A stretch of 48,033 bases of DNA from an uncultured Alistipes sp. (GCA_949286165.1 CASDZK010000019.1:1-48033); one strand, 5' to 3'; shown: positions 8,266 to 18,851, numbered from the stretch's first letter. The notes: generated by a model from the sequence alone, not told the origin. Numbers and translations are program-made.

Positions 8266-11200
8266 ATGCAAAGTTACCGGACAATCAACAGGCTCTGCGG
8301 TTGGAGCGTATTCATCGCCGCAGCAACGGTCTACACACTGACCCTCGAGTCTTCTGCAAGTTTTTGGGACTGTCCCGAGTTCATCACCTCTGCCGCACGA
8401 TTGGAAGTGGGACATCCGCCCGGCGCCCCGTTTTTCATGCTTTTGGGCAATCTGTTTTCCCACATGGCACCGGACGCATCCGGTATTGCCTGGTGCATCA
8501 ACTTCATGAACGGGCTCTTCAGTGCGGCCTGCGTCATGCTTTTGTTTTACACGATTACGGTTTTGCTGCGCCGGCTCATTGCCGATGGCACCGACCAGCC
8601 TTCCCGCTGGCAAACTGTCTCCATCATGACAGGCGGCTTGACGGGCGCTCTGGTTTATGCCTTCAGCGACACGTTCTGGTATTCGGCCGTGGAGGGTGAA
8701 GTCTATGCCTGTTCGTCCTTTTTCACCGCCCTTACATTCTGGTGTATCCTGAAATGGGATGATTGCCATGGCTCGCCGTCGGCCGACCGCTGGCTTGTTT
8801 TCATCGCCTACCTTGTGGGACTGTCCATCGGAGTACATTTGCTGAATCTGCTCTGCATCCCGGCTATCTGCCTTTTCTGCTATTACCGGCTCACGACGCA
8901 ACCAACCTTGAAAGGGAGTCTGCTGACATTCCTGCTCTCACTTGCCATCGTTGCGTTCGTATTGTGGGGTATCGTGCCGGGCATTATGAAGATGGCAGGA
9001 TATTTCGACCTTTTCGCCGTCAACACTATGGGGTTGCCTTACAACAGCGGGACGTTGGCATACAGCATTTTCCTGCTCGCGGGTATTGTGGGCTGCATTT
9101 ACATCGCCATGCGGGGGCACAACCGTCTGTTCATGTCCGTAGCGGTTGCCATCACACTTGTTTTATGCGGCGTGACCCTTCAATCCACCATCACGTCCAC
9201 GCTGCTGTCTACCTTTATCCTCTTGCTTATTGTTCACTTCGCCTTACGCCGATATTGGCGGCTGGCGCCACAAGCCACGTGGCACACATTACGCATCGCC
9301 GCTTGCGCGCTGTTCGTGTTGGTGATCGGCTACAGCTCCTATACGGTGATACTTATCCGCGCTTCTGACAATCCGCCCATGAATCAACAGGCATGTGACA
9401 ATCCGTTTGCCCTCCAAAGTTATTTGGGAAGGGAACAATATGCCGACAAGCCGCTTGTTTACGGACGAACCTACTGCTCACCGCATGCGCTGGTAAAAGA
9501 AGGCAATATCCTCAGATATGACTTTACGGAAGGCGCGCCCATTTACCGCCGGCAACAGCAAGTCACGGGTGATGCTGCCCCCCGGTATATCGAAACAGGC
9601 CGGAAACTGGACTACAAATACGAACCGCAAGCCTGCATGTGGTTTCCACGCATGCACTCGGCCGACCACGCCGCGCAATACCGGCAATGGGTTGGCGAGC
9701 CATCGGGACGTACAGTCCGATACCTTGACTTGCAGACAGACTCATGGCAGACAACGGTCATTCCTTCGTATAAGGACAATCTGAGATTTTTCCTGCGTTA
9801 TCAGGTCAATTTCATGTACTGGCGTTATTTTCTGTGGAACTTCGTGGGGCGTCAGGACGATATACAGTCGCAGGGAGAGCTTACCCACGGCAACTGGATG
9901 TCGGGGATCACGCCCATAGACGAAATTTATCTCGGTCCGCAGGATAATCTGCCGCAGGCTACGCTGGACAACAAAGGGCGGAACCACTATTATTTCCTGC
10001 CGTTTATTCTCGGATTGATCGGTATTTTCTATCAGTTGAAACGGGACAGGAACAACTTTACGGTGGTCATGTGGCTGTTTTTCATGACGGGCATCGCCAT
10101 TATCCTCTATTTGAACCAGCCGCCGATGCAGCCCCGCGAGCGGGATTACGCTTTCGCCGGATCGTTCTACGCCTTTACCATTTGGATCGGACTGGGCGTT
10201 TTATGGGTGTATGATCTGCTGACGCGGAAAGTTTCGCAGAAAATAGCCGCTGTGGCGGCTACTGCGGTCTGTGCGTCGGTCCCGGTCATCCTGATCGCCC
10301 AGAACTGGGACGACCACTCCCGGGCCAACCGGTACGTAGCCCGCGATTTCGGACGGAACTACATGAACGCTACCCTGCCCAATGCCATCATTATGCCTTA
10401 CGGAGACAACGATACCTTCCCGTTGTGGTACGTTCAGGAGGTGGAAGGGGTTCGCCCCGACGTGAAGGTCATGAATCTCAGTTATCTGGGAGCCGATTGG
10501 TATGTGGAGCAGATGCGGGTAAAATCGAACGATGCTGCGCCGGTGCCGTTTACGCTTCCTAAAAAACTGTATTATAAGGTCAATGAGGTTATTCCGGTCA
10601 TTCCGCAGATCAGCGACAGCGTGGTGGTGGAAGGAAAAGCTTTGGTCGATTTCATGAAAAACGACTCCAAGATCAAGCAACGGACCTTGGCGGAAGCCCG
10701 TTTCGGCGACCAGATTACAATGTATGTACCCGCCCGGCGGATCGGCATACCCGTAAACAAGGAGAACGCGTTGGCCAGTGGGATCGTGGCGCCGGAAGAC
10801 GCCGCCCGGATGGTGGATACCGTTTATCTGACGATTACCGGTTCGCAAATGACGCGCGCCGATTATATGCTGCTCGACCTGTTGGGAAATTACGACTGGA
10901 CTCGGCCGTTGTACGTGACTTCGCCTACCCAGTCGCTGACGGTGTTCGACGGTTTTCTGGATTATTTGCAGCTGGACGGGTTCGCTTACCGTTTTGTCCC
11001 GATCAAGACGGAAGTCGGCGAGGAAGTTTCAGGCGTAACGAGCAACATCGGACGGATCAATTCGGCTTACCTGTATGATAAACTGATGAACGAAACCCAA
11101 CTGGGTAACGTGAAGGATCCGAACGTATATGCCGACAGTTTCGTGAACAATACGTTCAGTACCGCGCAGGTAAGGAATGCTTACGGTCGTTTGGCGAAAC

Positions 11201-11556
11201 AGTTGGTAGCAGAAGGCGATACGTTGCGCGCGGCGGAAGTGGTGCGCCGGGCGGCGGAAGAGATTCCCGCGTCGCAAATTCCCCATAATTACGCTTCGTT
11301 CAATTTGATAGAAGCGTGTTTCCAGGCCGGCGAGACCGAATTGGGGCGGCAGATGCTGAATGAGTTCCGCGAAGCCATGCTGGACGAACTGCTTTATTTG
11401 GCCCAATTCCAGGGGCAGAAAGCCCAAAGCGTTCGGCAGGACCTGGAAATCAGCCTCTACTACCTGCAAAGTCTGTATATTCTCGCCAAACAGACGGGAC
11501 AGGCCGATATCGCCGAAGAGATGGAAACGCTGTTCCGGACGTTGAACGGGGAATAG
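8266..11556 (+). CDS. DUF2723 membrane protein, glycosyltransferase 117-like (GT-C fold)
   Basis: This 1096-residue protein has a polytopic N-terminal region of roughly 12 hydrophobic segments (about residues 10-680) carrying the DUF2723 signature SASFWDCPEFITSA followed by EVGHPPGAP. DCPEF provides the acidic pair in the first outside loop, typical of GT-C glycosyltransferases. A soluble part follows (about 690-950), including MPYGDNDTFPLWYVQE and ERDYAFAGSFYA nearby. The last 150 residues contain TPR-like helices. The family is related to human TMEM260, an O-mannosyltransferase, and is common in Bacteroidota, where it is suspected of transferring sugars from lipid carriers to exported proteins. 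Donor and acceptor are unknown here. The start fits a -7 element 25 bases upstream, and a strong terminator follows. Confidence 0.88.
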   Translation: MQSYRTINRLCGWSVFIAAATVYTLTLESSASFWDCPEFITSAARLEVGHPPGAPFFMLLGNLFSHMAPDASGIAWCINFMNGLFSAACVMLLFYTITVLLRRLIADGTDQPSRWQTVSIMTGGLTGALVYAFSDTFWYSAVEGEVYACSSFFTALTFWCILKWDDCHGSPSADRWLVFIAYLVGLSIGVHLLNLLCIPAICLFCYYRLTTQPTLKGSLLTFLLSLAIVAFVLWGIVPGIMKMAGYFDLFAVNTMGLPYNSGTLAYSIFLLAGIVGCIYIAMRGHNRLFMSVAVAITLVLCGVTLQSTITSTLLSTFILLLIVHFALRRYWRLAPQATWHTLRIAACALFVLVIGYSSYTVILIRASDNPPMNQQACDNPFALQSYLGREQYADKPLVYGRTYCSPHALVKEGNILRYDFTEGAPIYRRQQQVTGDAAPRYIETGRKLDYKYEPQACMWFPRMHSADHAAQYRQWVGEPSGRTVRYLDLQTDSWQTTVIPSYKDNLRFFLRYQVNFMYWRYFLWNFVGRQDDIQSQGELTHGNWMSGITPIDEIYLGPQDNLPQATLDNKGRNHYYFLPFILGLIGIFYQLKRDRNNFTVVMWLFFMTGIAIILYLNQPPMQPRERDYAFAGSFYAFTIWIGLGVLWVYDLLTRKVSQKIAAVAATAVCASVPVILIAQNWDDHSRANRYVARDFGRNYMNATLPNAIIMPYGDNDTFPLWYVQEVEGVRPDVKVMNLSYLGADWYVEQMRVKSNDAAPVPFTLPKKLYYKVNEVIPVIPQISDSVVVEGKALVDFMKNDSKIKQRTLAEARFGDQITMYVPARRIGIPVNKENALASGIVAPEDAARMVDTVYLTITGSQMTRADYMLLDLLGNYDWTRPLYVTSPTQSLTVFDGFLDYLQLDGFAYRFVPIKTEVGEEVSGVTSNIGRINSAYLYDKLMNETQLGNVKDPNVYADSFVNNTFSTAQVRNAYGRLAKQLVAEGDTLRAAEVVRRAAEEIPASQIPHNYASFNLIEACFQAGETELGRQMLNEFREAMLDELLYLAQFQGQKAQSVRQDLEISLYYLQSLYILAKQTGQADIAEEMETLFRTLNGE

Positions 11557-11574
11557 CCGGCGAACCGACGGATA

Positions 11575-11621
11575 AAAAGTGGCGGATGTGTATAAAAATC
11601 ATACACGTCCGCCGCTTTTTT
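11575..11621 (+). terminator. intrinsic terminator after the DUF2723 gene
   Basis: A 19-bp stem with two G-T wobbles (11575-11593 with 11601-11619) and a 7-base loop ends in a T run. It begins 18 bases after the stop codon. Confidence 0.85.
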
Positions 11622-11696
11622 CATGAAAAAAACGGAATTCCGCCGATTATATATAGTATATGTGTTGAAACCCTGTTTTTGGAAACGGATATTTTC

Positions 11697-11704
11697 TATA
11701 TTTA
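11697..11704 (+). promoter_or_regulatory. possible -7 element before the orphan secreted protein
   Basis: TATATTTA is one mismatch from TAnnTTTG. TTTG at 11678-11681 lies upstream, but with a short 15-base spacing. The predicted leader is about 20 bases. Confidence 0.35.
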
Positions 11705-11731
11705 CGAAAAATCTTATCGAGAACTTAAATC

Positions 11732-12649
11732 GTGAATGAGATGGAGAGAACAGGGAGTACTGGAAAGTATGCCGGAACGGTTATGGCGGCGGTTTGCATG
11801 CTGTTGATGGTTGCCGGTAGGTTGTCCGCGCAGGAGGTCCGTTATTATGACGTGCCTTCCGAACGTTTGACGGAAGCGAAACGTCCGACCGGAGGAGAAG
11901 CGGCCGTAACCCGTGTGGAGAACACGGCGGACGCATGCCGGATAACCGTTTCGGTTCCGATTCGTTTCGACAATCATTGGCTCAGTTTCAGTCCCGGCAT
12001 GTATGTCCGTGACCGATTGACCGACCGTACCGTTTATATCGACCGTTTGGAAGACGGTTTGCCGACGGACCGGGTATTGCGTGTTAACGGAATGAAGGGC
12101 AAAACGATCGATTTCGTGCTGGTATTTCCGGCATTGCCGGGGGCGCGCCGTATCGAGATCGGGGAGGATATGTCCAAATCGTGTCCGACCCCGGAAAACG
12201 GGACGGCGTGGCATTGGTTCGTGAACCTGAACGAATCGGGATACGGACCGGTGGCGGACGACGAGTCTTATGTCGTGACCCGTGTCGTTCGTCCCCGGGG
12301 ACGGTATGTAACGCGGATACGGCCGATTGGTTCGCAGGATTATGGTCGTGTTTTCTTAAAAAAGGTCGCGATATCGAAAAAGGAAACGATTTTGACGATG
12401 AAGAGCGGGAGACCGATTCGTAAAATAGGGAACGATCTGAGAATCATGGATTGCCTTTCCGGGGATATTTATCCGATTCGGGGGCTTAACCGCCGTTTGC
12501 AGCCGGGACAGTATTATAGGGCGGTTCGCCATGGGAAGATAAAGCTGTATTTCCCTCCTTTGAAGCCGACGGTTCGGAAAATCGATGTGCAGGCCGGGAA
12601 CGAAGGGGTCTTGTGGAAGGAAGTTTATGTCAAAAATATGGTTTTGTAA
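11732..12649 (+). CDS. secreted protein of unknown function
   Basis: I do not recognise this 305-residue protein. It begins with a hydrophobic segment (about residues 15-32, GTVMAAVCMLLMVAGRLSAQ) that looks like a signal peptide cleaved after SAQ. The first ATG (11732) gives MNEMERTG; the second Met, three codons later, is an equally possible start. The mature part is rich in Arg and beta-strand-like stretches, with two close YVxRVxRPRGRYVTRI motifs near the middle and no lipobox or membrane segment. It stands alone between two terminators, so it is probably monocistronic. Its G+C-rich codon use resembles its neighbours. A periplasmic or outer-membrane-associated role is inferred only from the signal peptide. 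Confidence 0.75.
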   Translation: MNEMERTGSTGKYAGTVMAAVCMLLMVAGRLSAQEVRYYDVPSERLTEAKRPTGGEAAVTRVENTADACRITVSVPIRFDNHWLSFSPGMYVRDRLTDRTVYIDRLEDGLPTDRVLRVNGMKGKTIDFVLVFPALPGARRIEIGEDMSKSCPTPENGTAWHWFVNLNESGYGPVADDESYVVTRVVRPRGRYVTRIRPIGSQDYGRVFLKKVAISKKETILTMKSGRPIRKIGNDLRIMDCLSGDIYPIRGLNRRLQPGQYYRAVRHGKIKLYFPPLKPTVRKIDVQAGNEGVLWKEVYVKNMVL

Positions 12650-12673
12650 TTCGGGATGTCGTCCTTATTGACG

Positions 12674-12710
12674 AAAATCGGCTTTTGTTCAAAACAAAAG
12701 CCGATTTTTT
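12674..12710 (+). terminator. strong intrinsic terminator between convergent genes
   Basis: A perfect 16-bp stem (12674-12689 with 12693-12708) with a 3-base loop ends in a T run on the plus strand. The left arm begins with AAAA, so it may also stop minus-strand transcripts leaving asd. Confidence 0.88.
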
Positions 12711-12757
12711 CAAGAGCCGGACGGTTTAGTCCCGAACGGTCTGATGACGATTCACGT

Positions 12758-13762
12758 TTATTTTTTTTTGGCGATCAGGTATTGAGCGATCTGTACGGCA
12801 TTCAGTGCGGCTCCTTTTTTGATCTGGTCGCTGACGCACCAGAAAGTCAGCCCGCAGGGGTTCGTCAGGTCTTTGCGGATACGTCCTACATAAACGGGGT
12901 CTTTGCCGGCCAGGAACAGCGGCATGGGGTATTCTTTCTTTTCGGGATTGTCCATCAGGACGACGCCCGGAGCCGAAGCGAATGCGGTGCGGGCCTGTTC
13001 TACGGTCAACGGCGATTCGGTTTCCACCCATATCGATTCGCTGTGGGCGCGCATGACGGGAACGCGTACGCAGGTAGCGCTGACTTCCACGTCGGAATGC
13101 ATGATTTTACGCGTTTCGTTGTACATCTTCATCTCTTCCTTGGTGTAGCCGTTATCCAGAAATACGTCTACATGGGGAATCAGGTTGAAGGCCAACTGGT
13201 AAGCGAATTTGGCTACGGTAGGTTCTTCGCCGGCCACGATCTGGCGGTATTGGTTTTCCAGTTCGGCCATGGCCGTCGCTCCGGCGCCGCTGGCCGCCTG
13301 ATAGGTGGAGACGTGTACCCGTTTGATGTGCGACAGGTTTTCGATCGCTTTCAGGGCGACGACCATTTGTATCGTGGTGCAGTTGGGGTTGGCGATGATG
13401 TTGCGGGGCGTGTTCAGTGCGTCGGCTGCATTGACTTCCGGCACGACCAGAGGAACGTCGGCGTCCATGCGGAAGGCGCTGGAATTATCGATCATGATAG
13501 CCCCGTATTTGGTAATGGTATCGGCAAACGCAACGGAGGTTCCGGCTCCAGCGGAGGTAAAGGCAATGTCCACGCCTTTGAAGTCGTCGTTATGTTGCAG
13601 TTCCTTGATGGTAATTTCCTTGCCTTTGAATTTGCAGGTAGTTCCGGCGCTGCGGGACGACCCGAATAGCAGCAATTCATCGATGGGAAAATTCTGTTCG
13701 TCGAGCACTCTCAGGAACTCCTGTCCTACGGCTCCGCTCGCTCCTACAATAGCTACTTTCAT
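12758..13762 (-). CDS. asd: aspartate-semialdehyde dehydrogenase
   Basis: This 334-residue enzyme reduces aspartyl phosphate to aspartate semialdehyde with NADPH. That is the branch point to lysine and diaminopimelate (for peptidoglycan), threonine and methionine. The N-terminus has the dinucleotide motif GASGAVGQ (residues 7-14). Cys128 in NPNCTT is the catalytic thiol and His240 in RAHSESIW the likely acid/base. SSRSAG near 35-40 fits the NADP phosphate site. The length is normal. It lies 34 bases after the penicillin-binding protein on the same strand, so the two probably form an operon joining diaminopimelate supply to wall synthesis. Confidence 0.96.
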   Translation of the reverse strand: MKVAIVGASGAVGQEFLRVLDEQNFPIDELLLFGSSRSAGTTCKFKGKEITIKELQHNDDFKGVDIAFTSAGAGTSVAFADTITKYGAIMIDNSSAFRMDADVPLVVPEVNAADALNTPRNIIANPNCTTIQMVVALKAIENLSHIKRVHVSTYQAASGAGATAMAELENQYRQIVAGEEPTVAKFAYQLAFNLIPHVDVFLDNGYTKEEMKMYNETRKIMHSDVEVSATCVRVPVMRAHSESIWVETESPLTVEQARTAFASAPGVVLMDNPEKKEYPMPLFLAGKDPVYVGRIRKDLTNPCGLTFWCVSDQIKKGAALNAVQIAQYLIAKKK

Positions 13763-13796
13763 TTTTATCTTGGTTTGGTTGATATTCTTGTTCGGT

Positions 13797-16151
13797 TTAT
13801 TGAAAAAAGGTATCGTCGTCGTTGCTGGTCCGATTGACGCTTTCCGGCGCCTCCGTTTCCATTTCGTCGCAGTTCATGCGTTGTACGCCCTCCGGCTTGA
13901 CGAACCGGTCCTTTTCGGAAATGCCCAACGATTTGTCGGCATACACTTTCTGCATGAACCGACCGAAAATCGGTAGGGAGATGACGCTGCCTTCGCCGGC
14001 GTGCGAGAAATGGATGTGGATGTCGTCGCCGCCGACCCAGGCCCCGGCCACGATTTTAGGCGCCAGTCCGATGAACCATGCGTCGGCGTTTTCGTTGGTG
14101 GTCCCTGTCTTTCCGCCCAATTCGGCCGTGAATTTATAGTCGCGGCGCAGTCGGCCCGCCGTTCCCCGATTGACGACGTTTTGAAGCATTTCCAACAGGG
14201 TAAACGCGCTTTGAGCGGAAATGGCGTCGTAACTTTGAGGTGTGAAAGTGGCCAGAATGTTGCCGTGGCTGTCTTCGATACGGGTTACGAAGATCGGTTC
14301 GATATGAACCCCCATATTGACGAAGTCGGAATAGGCGCTGACCATTTCCATCAGCGAAACGGAGGCGCTTCCCAGACAGAGAGGCGCTACCGGGTCGATG
14401 AAGCTTTTAATGCCTAACCGGTTGATGAAATCGGCTACGGCAGCCGGTTGGTTGGCCTGTTTCATGATCCAGGCGGAATAGTTGTTGCGGCTCATGGCCA
14501 GTCCCCACCACAACGGATGCAATTCTCCCAGTTGTTCCACTTTGCCCGCTTCTTTCGGGCTCCAGCCATCCACGGTTACGGGAAGGTTGGGGACCGGCGT
14601 GCAGGGATTGATGCCCAACTGGTCGATGGCGAAGGTATAGACGAAAGGCTTGAAGGTCGATCCGGCCTGACGTTTCCCTTGAGATACCATATCGTACATG
14701 AAGTGTCGGTAATTGACGCCGCCTACGTAAGCCTTGACGTACCCCGATGCGGGTTCTACGGCCACGAAGCTGGAACGCAGGAACGAGAGGCTGTACAATA
14801 CCGAATCGCGGGGAGTCATCACGGTGTCGATGCCGTTGGGACGGTCGTACGAGAACAGCGTGATGTTGGTGGGTTTATTGAAATTGGCTTCTATTTTCGC
14901 CTCGGACAACCCCTCGTTCCGCAGTACCCGGTACCGTTCGCTCCCTTTGATGACGCGCCGGATGATGTTGGCCTGCTCCGCTGGCGTGACTCCGGAGAAG
15001 ATGCTGCCGCGGGCTTTGCTTTGGGCGTTGAACCGGGGCTGGACGGCTTTCATGTTTTCATAGACCGCCTCTTCCGCATATTTTTGCATTTTGGAATTTA
15101 TGGTCGTGTAGATTTTCAGTCCGTCCCGGTACAGATTATACGGCGTGCCGTCGGCCTTTTTGTTTTTGTTGCACCAGCCGTACAGCGGGTCGTTGGCCCA
15201 TTGCTTCTGCAATTGCTGGAAATCGTGTTCGGTAATGAACGGGGACCGTTTGGGTTCCGAAGCGCTCATGTACAGCCGAAGCATGGTTCTGAAGTAAGTG
15301 GCTATGCCCTGGTTGTGGGAAATGGGGTTGTAGTCGAGCGTAATGGGCAGCTTGGAAATGGAATCCCTTTGCCGGCGGGAGATGAATCCGCTTTTCCACA
15401 TGCGTTCGATGACCGTATTGCGCCGTTTGAGCGAATTCTCGTAGTTGCGTACCGGACTGTATCGGGTGGGAGCGTTGACAATGCCCACCAATACGGCGGC
15501 TTCTTCTATGGTCAGGTCCGCCGGACTTTTCCCGAAGAACGTCTGGGCGGCCGATTTGATGCCGAAGGCATTGCTGCCGTAGCCGACCACGTTCAGGTAC
15601 ATGACGATGATCTCCTCTTTCGTGTAGTTGTATTCGAGCATGGTAGCCGTGATCCATTCCTTGAATTTGGCGATGACCAGGCTGAAATTCCGCGTCAGGG
15701 CCGAAGAGTAACGGGTGGTGTCGCGGGGATAGAGGTTTTTGGCCAATTGTTGGGAGATGGTACTGCCTCCCCCTTGTTTCTGTCCCAGCAACACGGTTTT
15801 TACAGCTACGCGGACCAAGCCTTTGTAGTCTATGCCCGAATGGTCGTAAAACCGTGCATCCTCGGTAGCGACCAATGCGGCGACCAGATAGGGCGACAGG
15901 TCGTCGTAATCAACGAAAGAGCGGTTTTCGATGAAAAAGCTGCCGATCTGTACTCCGTCTTCCGATATGATATCGGTGGAAACGTTGCTTTTGGGATTTT
16001 CGAGTTCCTCGAAGGTAGGCAGTTTCCCGTAGGCTCCCGCAGCGATGAGCGTCAGCAGCAACGCTACCGATACGATGGGGATCAGGATGACGCTCCAGAA
16101 AATCCATAGAAAACGTTTCTTATTCTTGATATTGATCCTGTATTTCTTCAT
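13797..16151 (-). CDS. mrcA: class A penicillin-binding protein (PBP1A type)
   Basis: This 784-residue bifunctional peptidoglycan synthase polymerises glycan strands from lipid II and cross-links their peptides. It has a short basic cytoplasmic tail and one membrane anchor (about 14-40). The GT51 transglycosylase follows with [14 protein letters not shown] (catalytic Glu97) and [13 protein letters not shown] (128-140). The C-terminal transpeptidase carries STFK (Ser498 nucleophile, Lys501), SRN (554-556) and KTGT (681-684). All expected catalytic motifs are present. It probably starts the operon with asd, driven by a -7 element about 75 bases upstream. Confidence 0.95.
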   Translation of the reverse strand: MKKYRINIKNKKRFLWIFWSVILIPIVSVALLLTLIAAGAYGKLPTFEELENPKSNVSTDIISEDGVQIGSFFIENRSFVDYDDLSPYLVAALVATEDARFYDHSGIDYKGLVRVAVKTVLLGQKQGGGSTISQQLAKNLYPRDTTRYSSALTRNFSLVIAKFKEWITATMLEYNYTKEEIIVMYLNVVGYGSNAFGIKSAAQTFFGKSPADLTIEEAAVLVGIVNAPTRYSPVRNYENSLKRRNTVIERMWKSGFISRRQRDSISKLPITLDYNPISHNQGIATYFRTMLRLYMSASEPKRSPFITEHDFQQLQKQWANDPLYGWCNKNKKADGTPYNLYRDGLKIYTTINSKMQKYAEEAVYENMKAVQPRFNAQSKARGSIFSGVTPAEQANIIRRVIKGSERYRVLRNEGLSEAKIEANFNKPTNITLFSYDRPNGIDTVMTPRDSVLYSLSFLRSSFVAVEPASGYVKAYVGGVNYRHFMYDMVSQGKRQAGSTFKPFVYTFAIDQLGINPCTPVPNLPVTVDGWSPKEAGKVEQLGELHPLWWGLAMSRNNYSAWIMKQANQPAAVADFINRLGIKSFIDPVAPLCLGSASVSLMEMVSAYSDFVNMGVHIEPIFVTRIEDSHGNILATFTPQSYDAISAQSAFTLLEMLQNVVNRGTAGRLRRDYKFTAELGGKTGTTNENADAWFIGLAPKIVAGAWVGGDDIHIHFSHAGEGSVISLPIFGRFMQKVYADKSLGISEKDRFVKPEGVQRMNCDEMETEAPESVNRTSNDDDTFFQ

Positions 16152-16225
16152 TATGTTTCGTGTTTACTTTGTACGGTATTAACCGGGAGGTCCCCGGAAT
16201 ATTGTTCGTAAACGGGTTCATTTTG

Positions 16226-16233
16226 CAAAAATA
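16226..16233 (-). promoter_or_regulatory. -7 promoter element of the PBP-asd operon
   Basis: Reads TATTTTTG on the minus strand, an exact TAnnTTTG match. The leader to the PBP ATG would be about 68 bases and includes a small G/C-rich hairpin near 16182-16196. The -33 box is weak. Confidence 0.5.
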
Positions 16234-16348
16234 GTATAAATTTTCAGGGAAATCCGACTTGTTCGTCCATGTGTTTCGTTTTTAACGAATCGTTCCGCAG
16301 TTGTCCGGATTTTCAGAGGGCATCCTTTTGTGAAAGTTCAGTCCGATC

Positions 16349-18751
16349 TTATTCGTATTGTATGCCTTTTTTATTGAAAAGCAGATACCCGATGTTGAAG
16401 GTAAAATAATCCCGTTTGACACCGCTTACCGCATAGTGGGAGTAGTTGAAACTGACGGGTCCGACGGGAGACTGGTACACGAGCGTGGCCGAAGCGATGT
16501 ACCGCAACCGGTCGGGGACCCTGGTCCAACGGGTCAGATCGGGCATGTAGCAGTAGAACTCCCCTTTCAGATAGGCTTTGGGAGAGGCTTCTACGATGGG
16601 CATCAGGCCCACGGCCGCATAGGACCGGTTGTGAAATTCGGGAATGAAGATGGTTTTGGAATGCGGGTTGGGTGTAAAGCCGGGCAGGGCCATTTTGGAG
16701 AAAGTCTGGTTGCTGAATCCCGGCGAATTCATGTAAAGGGCTTCGAGCAGGTACCCGATGTTGAACCATTTGGAAAGGTAGAGGTAATCTTCGCGTTTGA
16801 AAGATGCCCCACCGTAAAGTCCGTTAGATGACAAGTTGGAGTGTCCGTTCGCTATCGCGATTTTGCCGGCCCGGTATTTCTCGTTGTACAATACGCCGAA
16901 CAAGGAGATGGACTGATAGAGTCCTCTGGTAGGGTACATGCTGTAATTGAGCGAATTGCGTTTCAGAGACAGGTTCATGGTGAAATAGTTGAACCGGGTC
17001 CTGTCCGGGCGTTCGTCGTTTTCCCCGATAAGATTGTCGCGGTAGTATCCGAACAGGTCGTGTCCGAGGGCTCCGCGCAGTTCGAGTTTCGAGGCTTTGC
17101 CGATCGGGGTCCCGATCAAGGCGCTGACATACATGTCGTTGAGCCGGGAGAATTGCAGCGAGGTGTTTTTGTAGGCGATGCGCTGGCTGTTGCCTCGGGC
17201 GTAGTCGAAAAAGTTGTAAGTGAAATAGGATTCGATGTAAAAAGGACGTTTTTTGACGTAATCGTACCGCGCGCCGATCTGGGCGGACGAATAGTACGAG
17301 CCTATGTATCCGTCGAGCATGTAAAGCGAGTTGATGACGCCTACCCGGTTGTATTGCAGACCGATGTATCCCTGATTGACCGAGGTGGAGGAGATGTTGA
17401 GTCCGACCATGGCTTTGAATCGGGGCTTGTTATAGACGGGAAGCCGCAGGGCGAAATAGCCGGTGGTGTCGTTGTAGCGGGCTACGGGCATGCCTCCCTC
17501 CACCGAGCCGTCGGAGAGCATTTTGAAGTAATTGGTTTTGAATTTTTCGAAATCGAGCACCGAATCCCGCAGCGTCTCCGATTGCAGTTGCGAAAGGTAG
17601 TATTTGCTCTGGTTTTCGGGCAGACCTTCGATCTGGAACCGGTCGAAAACCAGACTGGGCACTTCCGATTTGAACCGCATGCGCCGTTCGTAAACCTCTT
17701 CGGCGCTTACCCTTCTGGTTATCCGTTCTTTGATAAGAGGCATCATGACCAACGCGTCGTGATACCCCTGTTCGATGATGGCCGGGGCTTTTTTATAGTC
17801 GAGCATGCCGACGTCGATGTCCCGCGAAATCATGATCCCCTTTTCTTCGGGCAGGTTGTAGTCGGTTCTCGACATGGTCAGCATTTCGATTTGCCCCGAA
17901 ATGTTGTTGATGTCCGGATTGCCGCTGACGCATTTCCCTCCGATGATGACGTCGGGATGGAAAGCCTCTTCCGTTTCTTTCCAGGGAAAATTGTTCAGGA
18001 TGCCGCCGTCGTACATCATCATGGTATCGACCTTGACCGGTTTGAACACGATGGGAATGGCCATGGAAGACCGGATGGCGGTACCGAGGTCGCCGTGGCT
18101 CCATACATATTCCTTGCGTTTCAGGATATCGACCGATACGCAGCGAAACGGAACGAAAAGCGAGTCGAAATTGTTTTTGCATTTGGCTGTGGCTCCGGCC
18201 ATGAAATTCAAAAAAGCTACGTCGAGCTGTACCGAAGAGAGCAACGAAGCGGGAGAGGCGGAACCTCCCTCGGGATTGTTCCATGAAAACGACAGGCGTT
18301 TCCGTTTGGAACTGTCCTGTGCGGTTTCTTCGGCGTAAACGGAAGAGTTCGTCTGCGAGGTATCCGCCTGCCGGTTTCGTTTTTGACCGATGTATTTTTG
18401 CAGGTCGATGTCTAAATTGACGATGGCCGGGCGAGGATCTTGTTTTTTGAAATAGTAGAAGTAGCGGTCTTCGATCTTTCCGGTCAGCCAGCGGGGCACG
18501 TCGTCGCTTTCGAATATTTTTTCGATTTCCCACGGGGAGTATCCGGCTGCGTACAGGCCGGCGACGATCGAGCCCATGGAGGTCCCCGATATGTAGTCGA
18601 TGGGGATGCCGTTTTCTTCCAGGGCTTTCAGAATGCCGATGTGGTACAGTCCTTTGGCGCCGCCGCCCGAAAGCACTACGCCTACGGTTTGCGCATGGAG
18701 AAACGGAACGAATCCGAAAAGTATGGATAGAGAGAGTAGCAGTTTTTTCAT
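16349..18751 (-). CDS. patatin-like phospholipase fused to an outer-membrane beta-barrel
   Basis: This 800-residue protein has a signal peptide (about 1-20). The patatin domain follows with the oxyanion loop GGGAKG (29-34), the nucleophile elbow GTSMG (Ser58) and the second dyad residue in DGG (Asp248). An insert of about 50 residues (roughly 105-165), rich in Gln, Ser and Lys, separates parts of the hydrolase. A POTRA-like linker (about 365-430, FDRFQIEGLPENQSKYYLSQ) leads to a 16-strand-type BamA/Omp85 barrel running to the C-terminus. The architecture matches PlpD-like type Vd autotransporters, whose lipase domain is exported and acts on phospholipids. Whether the patatin stays attached is unknown. 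It lies upstream of the PBP gene with a 197-base gap and probably has its own promoter. Confidence 0.9.
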   Translation of the reverse strand: MKKLLLSLSILFGFVPFLHAQTVGVVLSGGGAKGLYHIGILKALEENGIPIDYISGTSMGSIVAGLYAAGYSPWEIEKIFESDDVPRWLTGKIEDRYFYYFKKQDPRPAIVNLDIDLQKYIGQKRNRQADTSQTNSSVYAEETAQDSSKRKRLSFSWNNPEGGSASPASLLSSVQLDVAFLNFMAGATAKCKNNFDSLFVPFRCVSVDILKRKEYVWSHGDLGTAIRSSMAIPIVFKPVKVDTMMMYDGGILNNFPWKETEEAFHPDVIIGGKCVSGNPDINNISGQIEMLTMSRTDYNLPEEKGIMISRDIDVGMLDYKKAPAIIEQGYHDALVMMPLIKERITRRVSAEEVYERRMRFKSEVPSLVFDRFQIEGLPENQSKYYLSQLQSETLRDSVLDFEKFKTNYFKMLSDGSVEGGMPVARYNDTTGYFALRLPVYNKPRFKAMVGLNISSTSVNQGYIGLQYNRVGVINSLYMLDGYIGSYYSSAQIGARYDYVKKRPFYIESYFTYNFFDYARGNSQRIAYKNTSLQFSRLNDMYVSALIGTPIGKASKLELRGALGHDLFGYYRDNLIGENDERPDRTRFNYFTMNLSLKRNSLNYSMYPTRGLYQSISLFGVLYNEKYRAGKIAIANGHSNLSSNGLYGGASFKREDYLYLSKWFNIGYLLEALYMNSPGFSNQTFSKMALPGFTPNPHSKTIFIPEFHNRSYAAVGLMPIVEASPKAYLKGEFYCYMPDLTRWTRVPDRLRYIASATLVYQSPVGPVSFNYSHYAVSGVKRDYFTFNIGYLLFNKKGIQYE

Positions 18752-18851
18752 AATCGCTATTTGTTATGCAGTTTCGGCGACATGCCGTTTTTTTCTGCAA
18801 TTACCCGTCCGGAAAGTTCTGCGCGCCGTTTTTTCGTCCTTACCCGGTCCG

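Noticed and set aside
14448..16109. 553-codon plus-strand open frame over the penicillin-binding protein
   Set aside because: Antisense shadow of a well-supported gene.
16841..18286. 481-codon plus-strand open frame over the patatin gene
   Set aside because: Antisense shadow; no recognisable domain or start signals.
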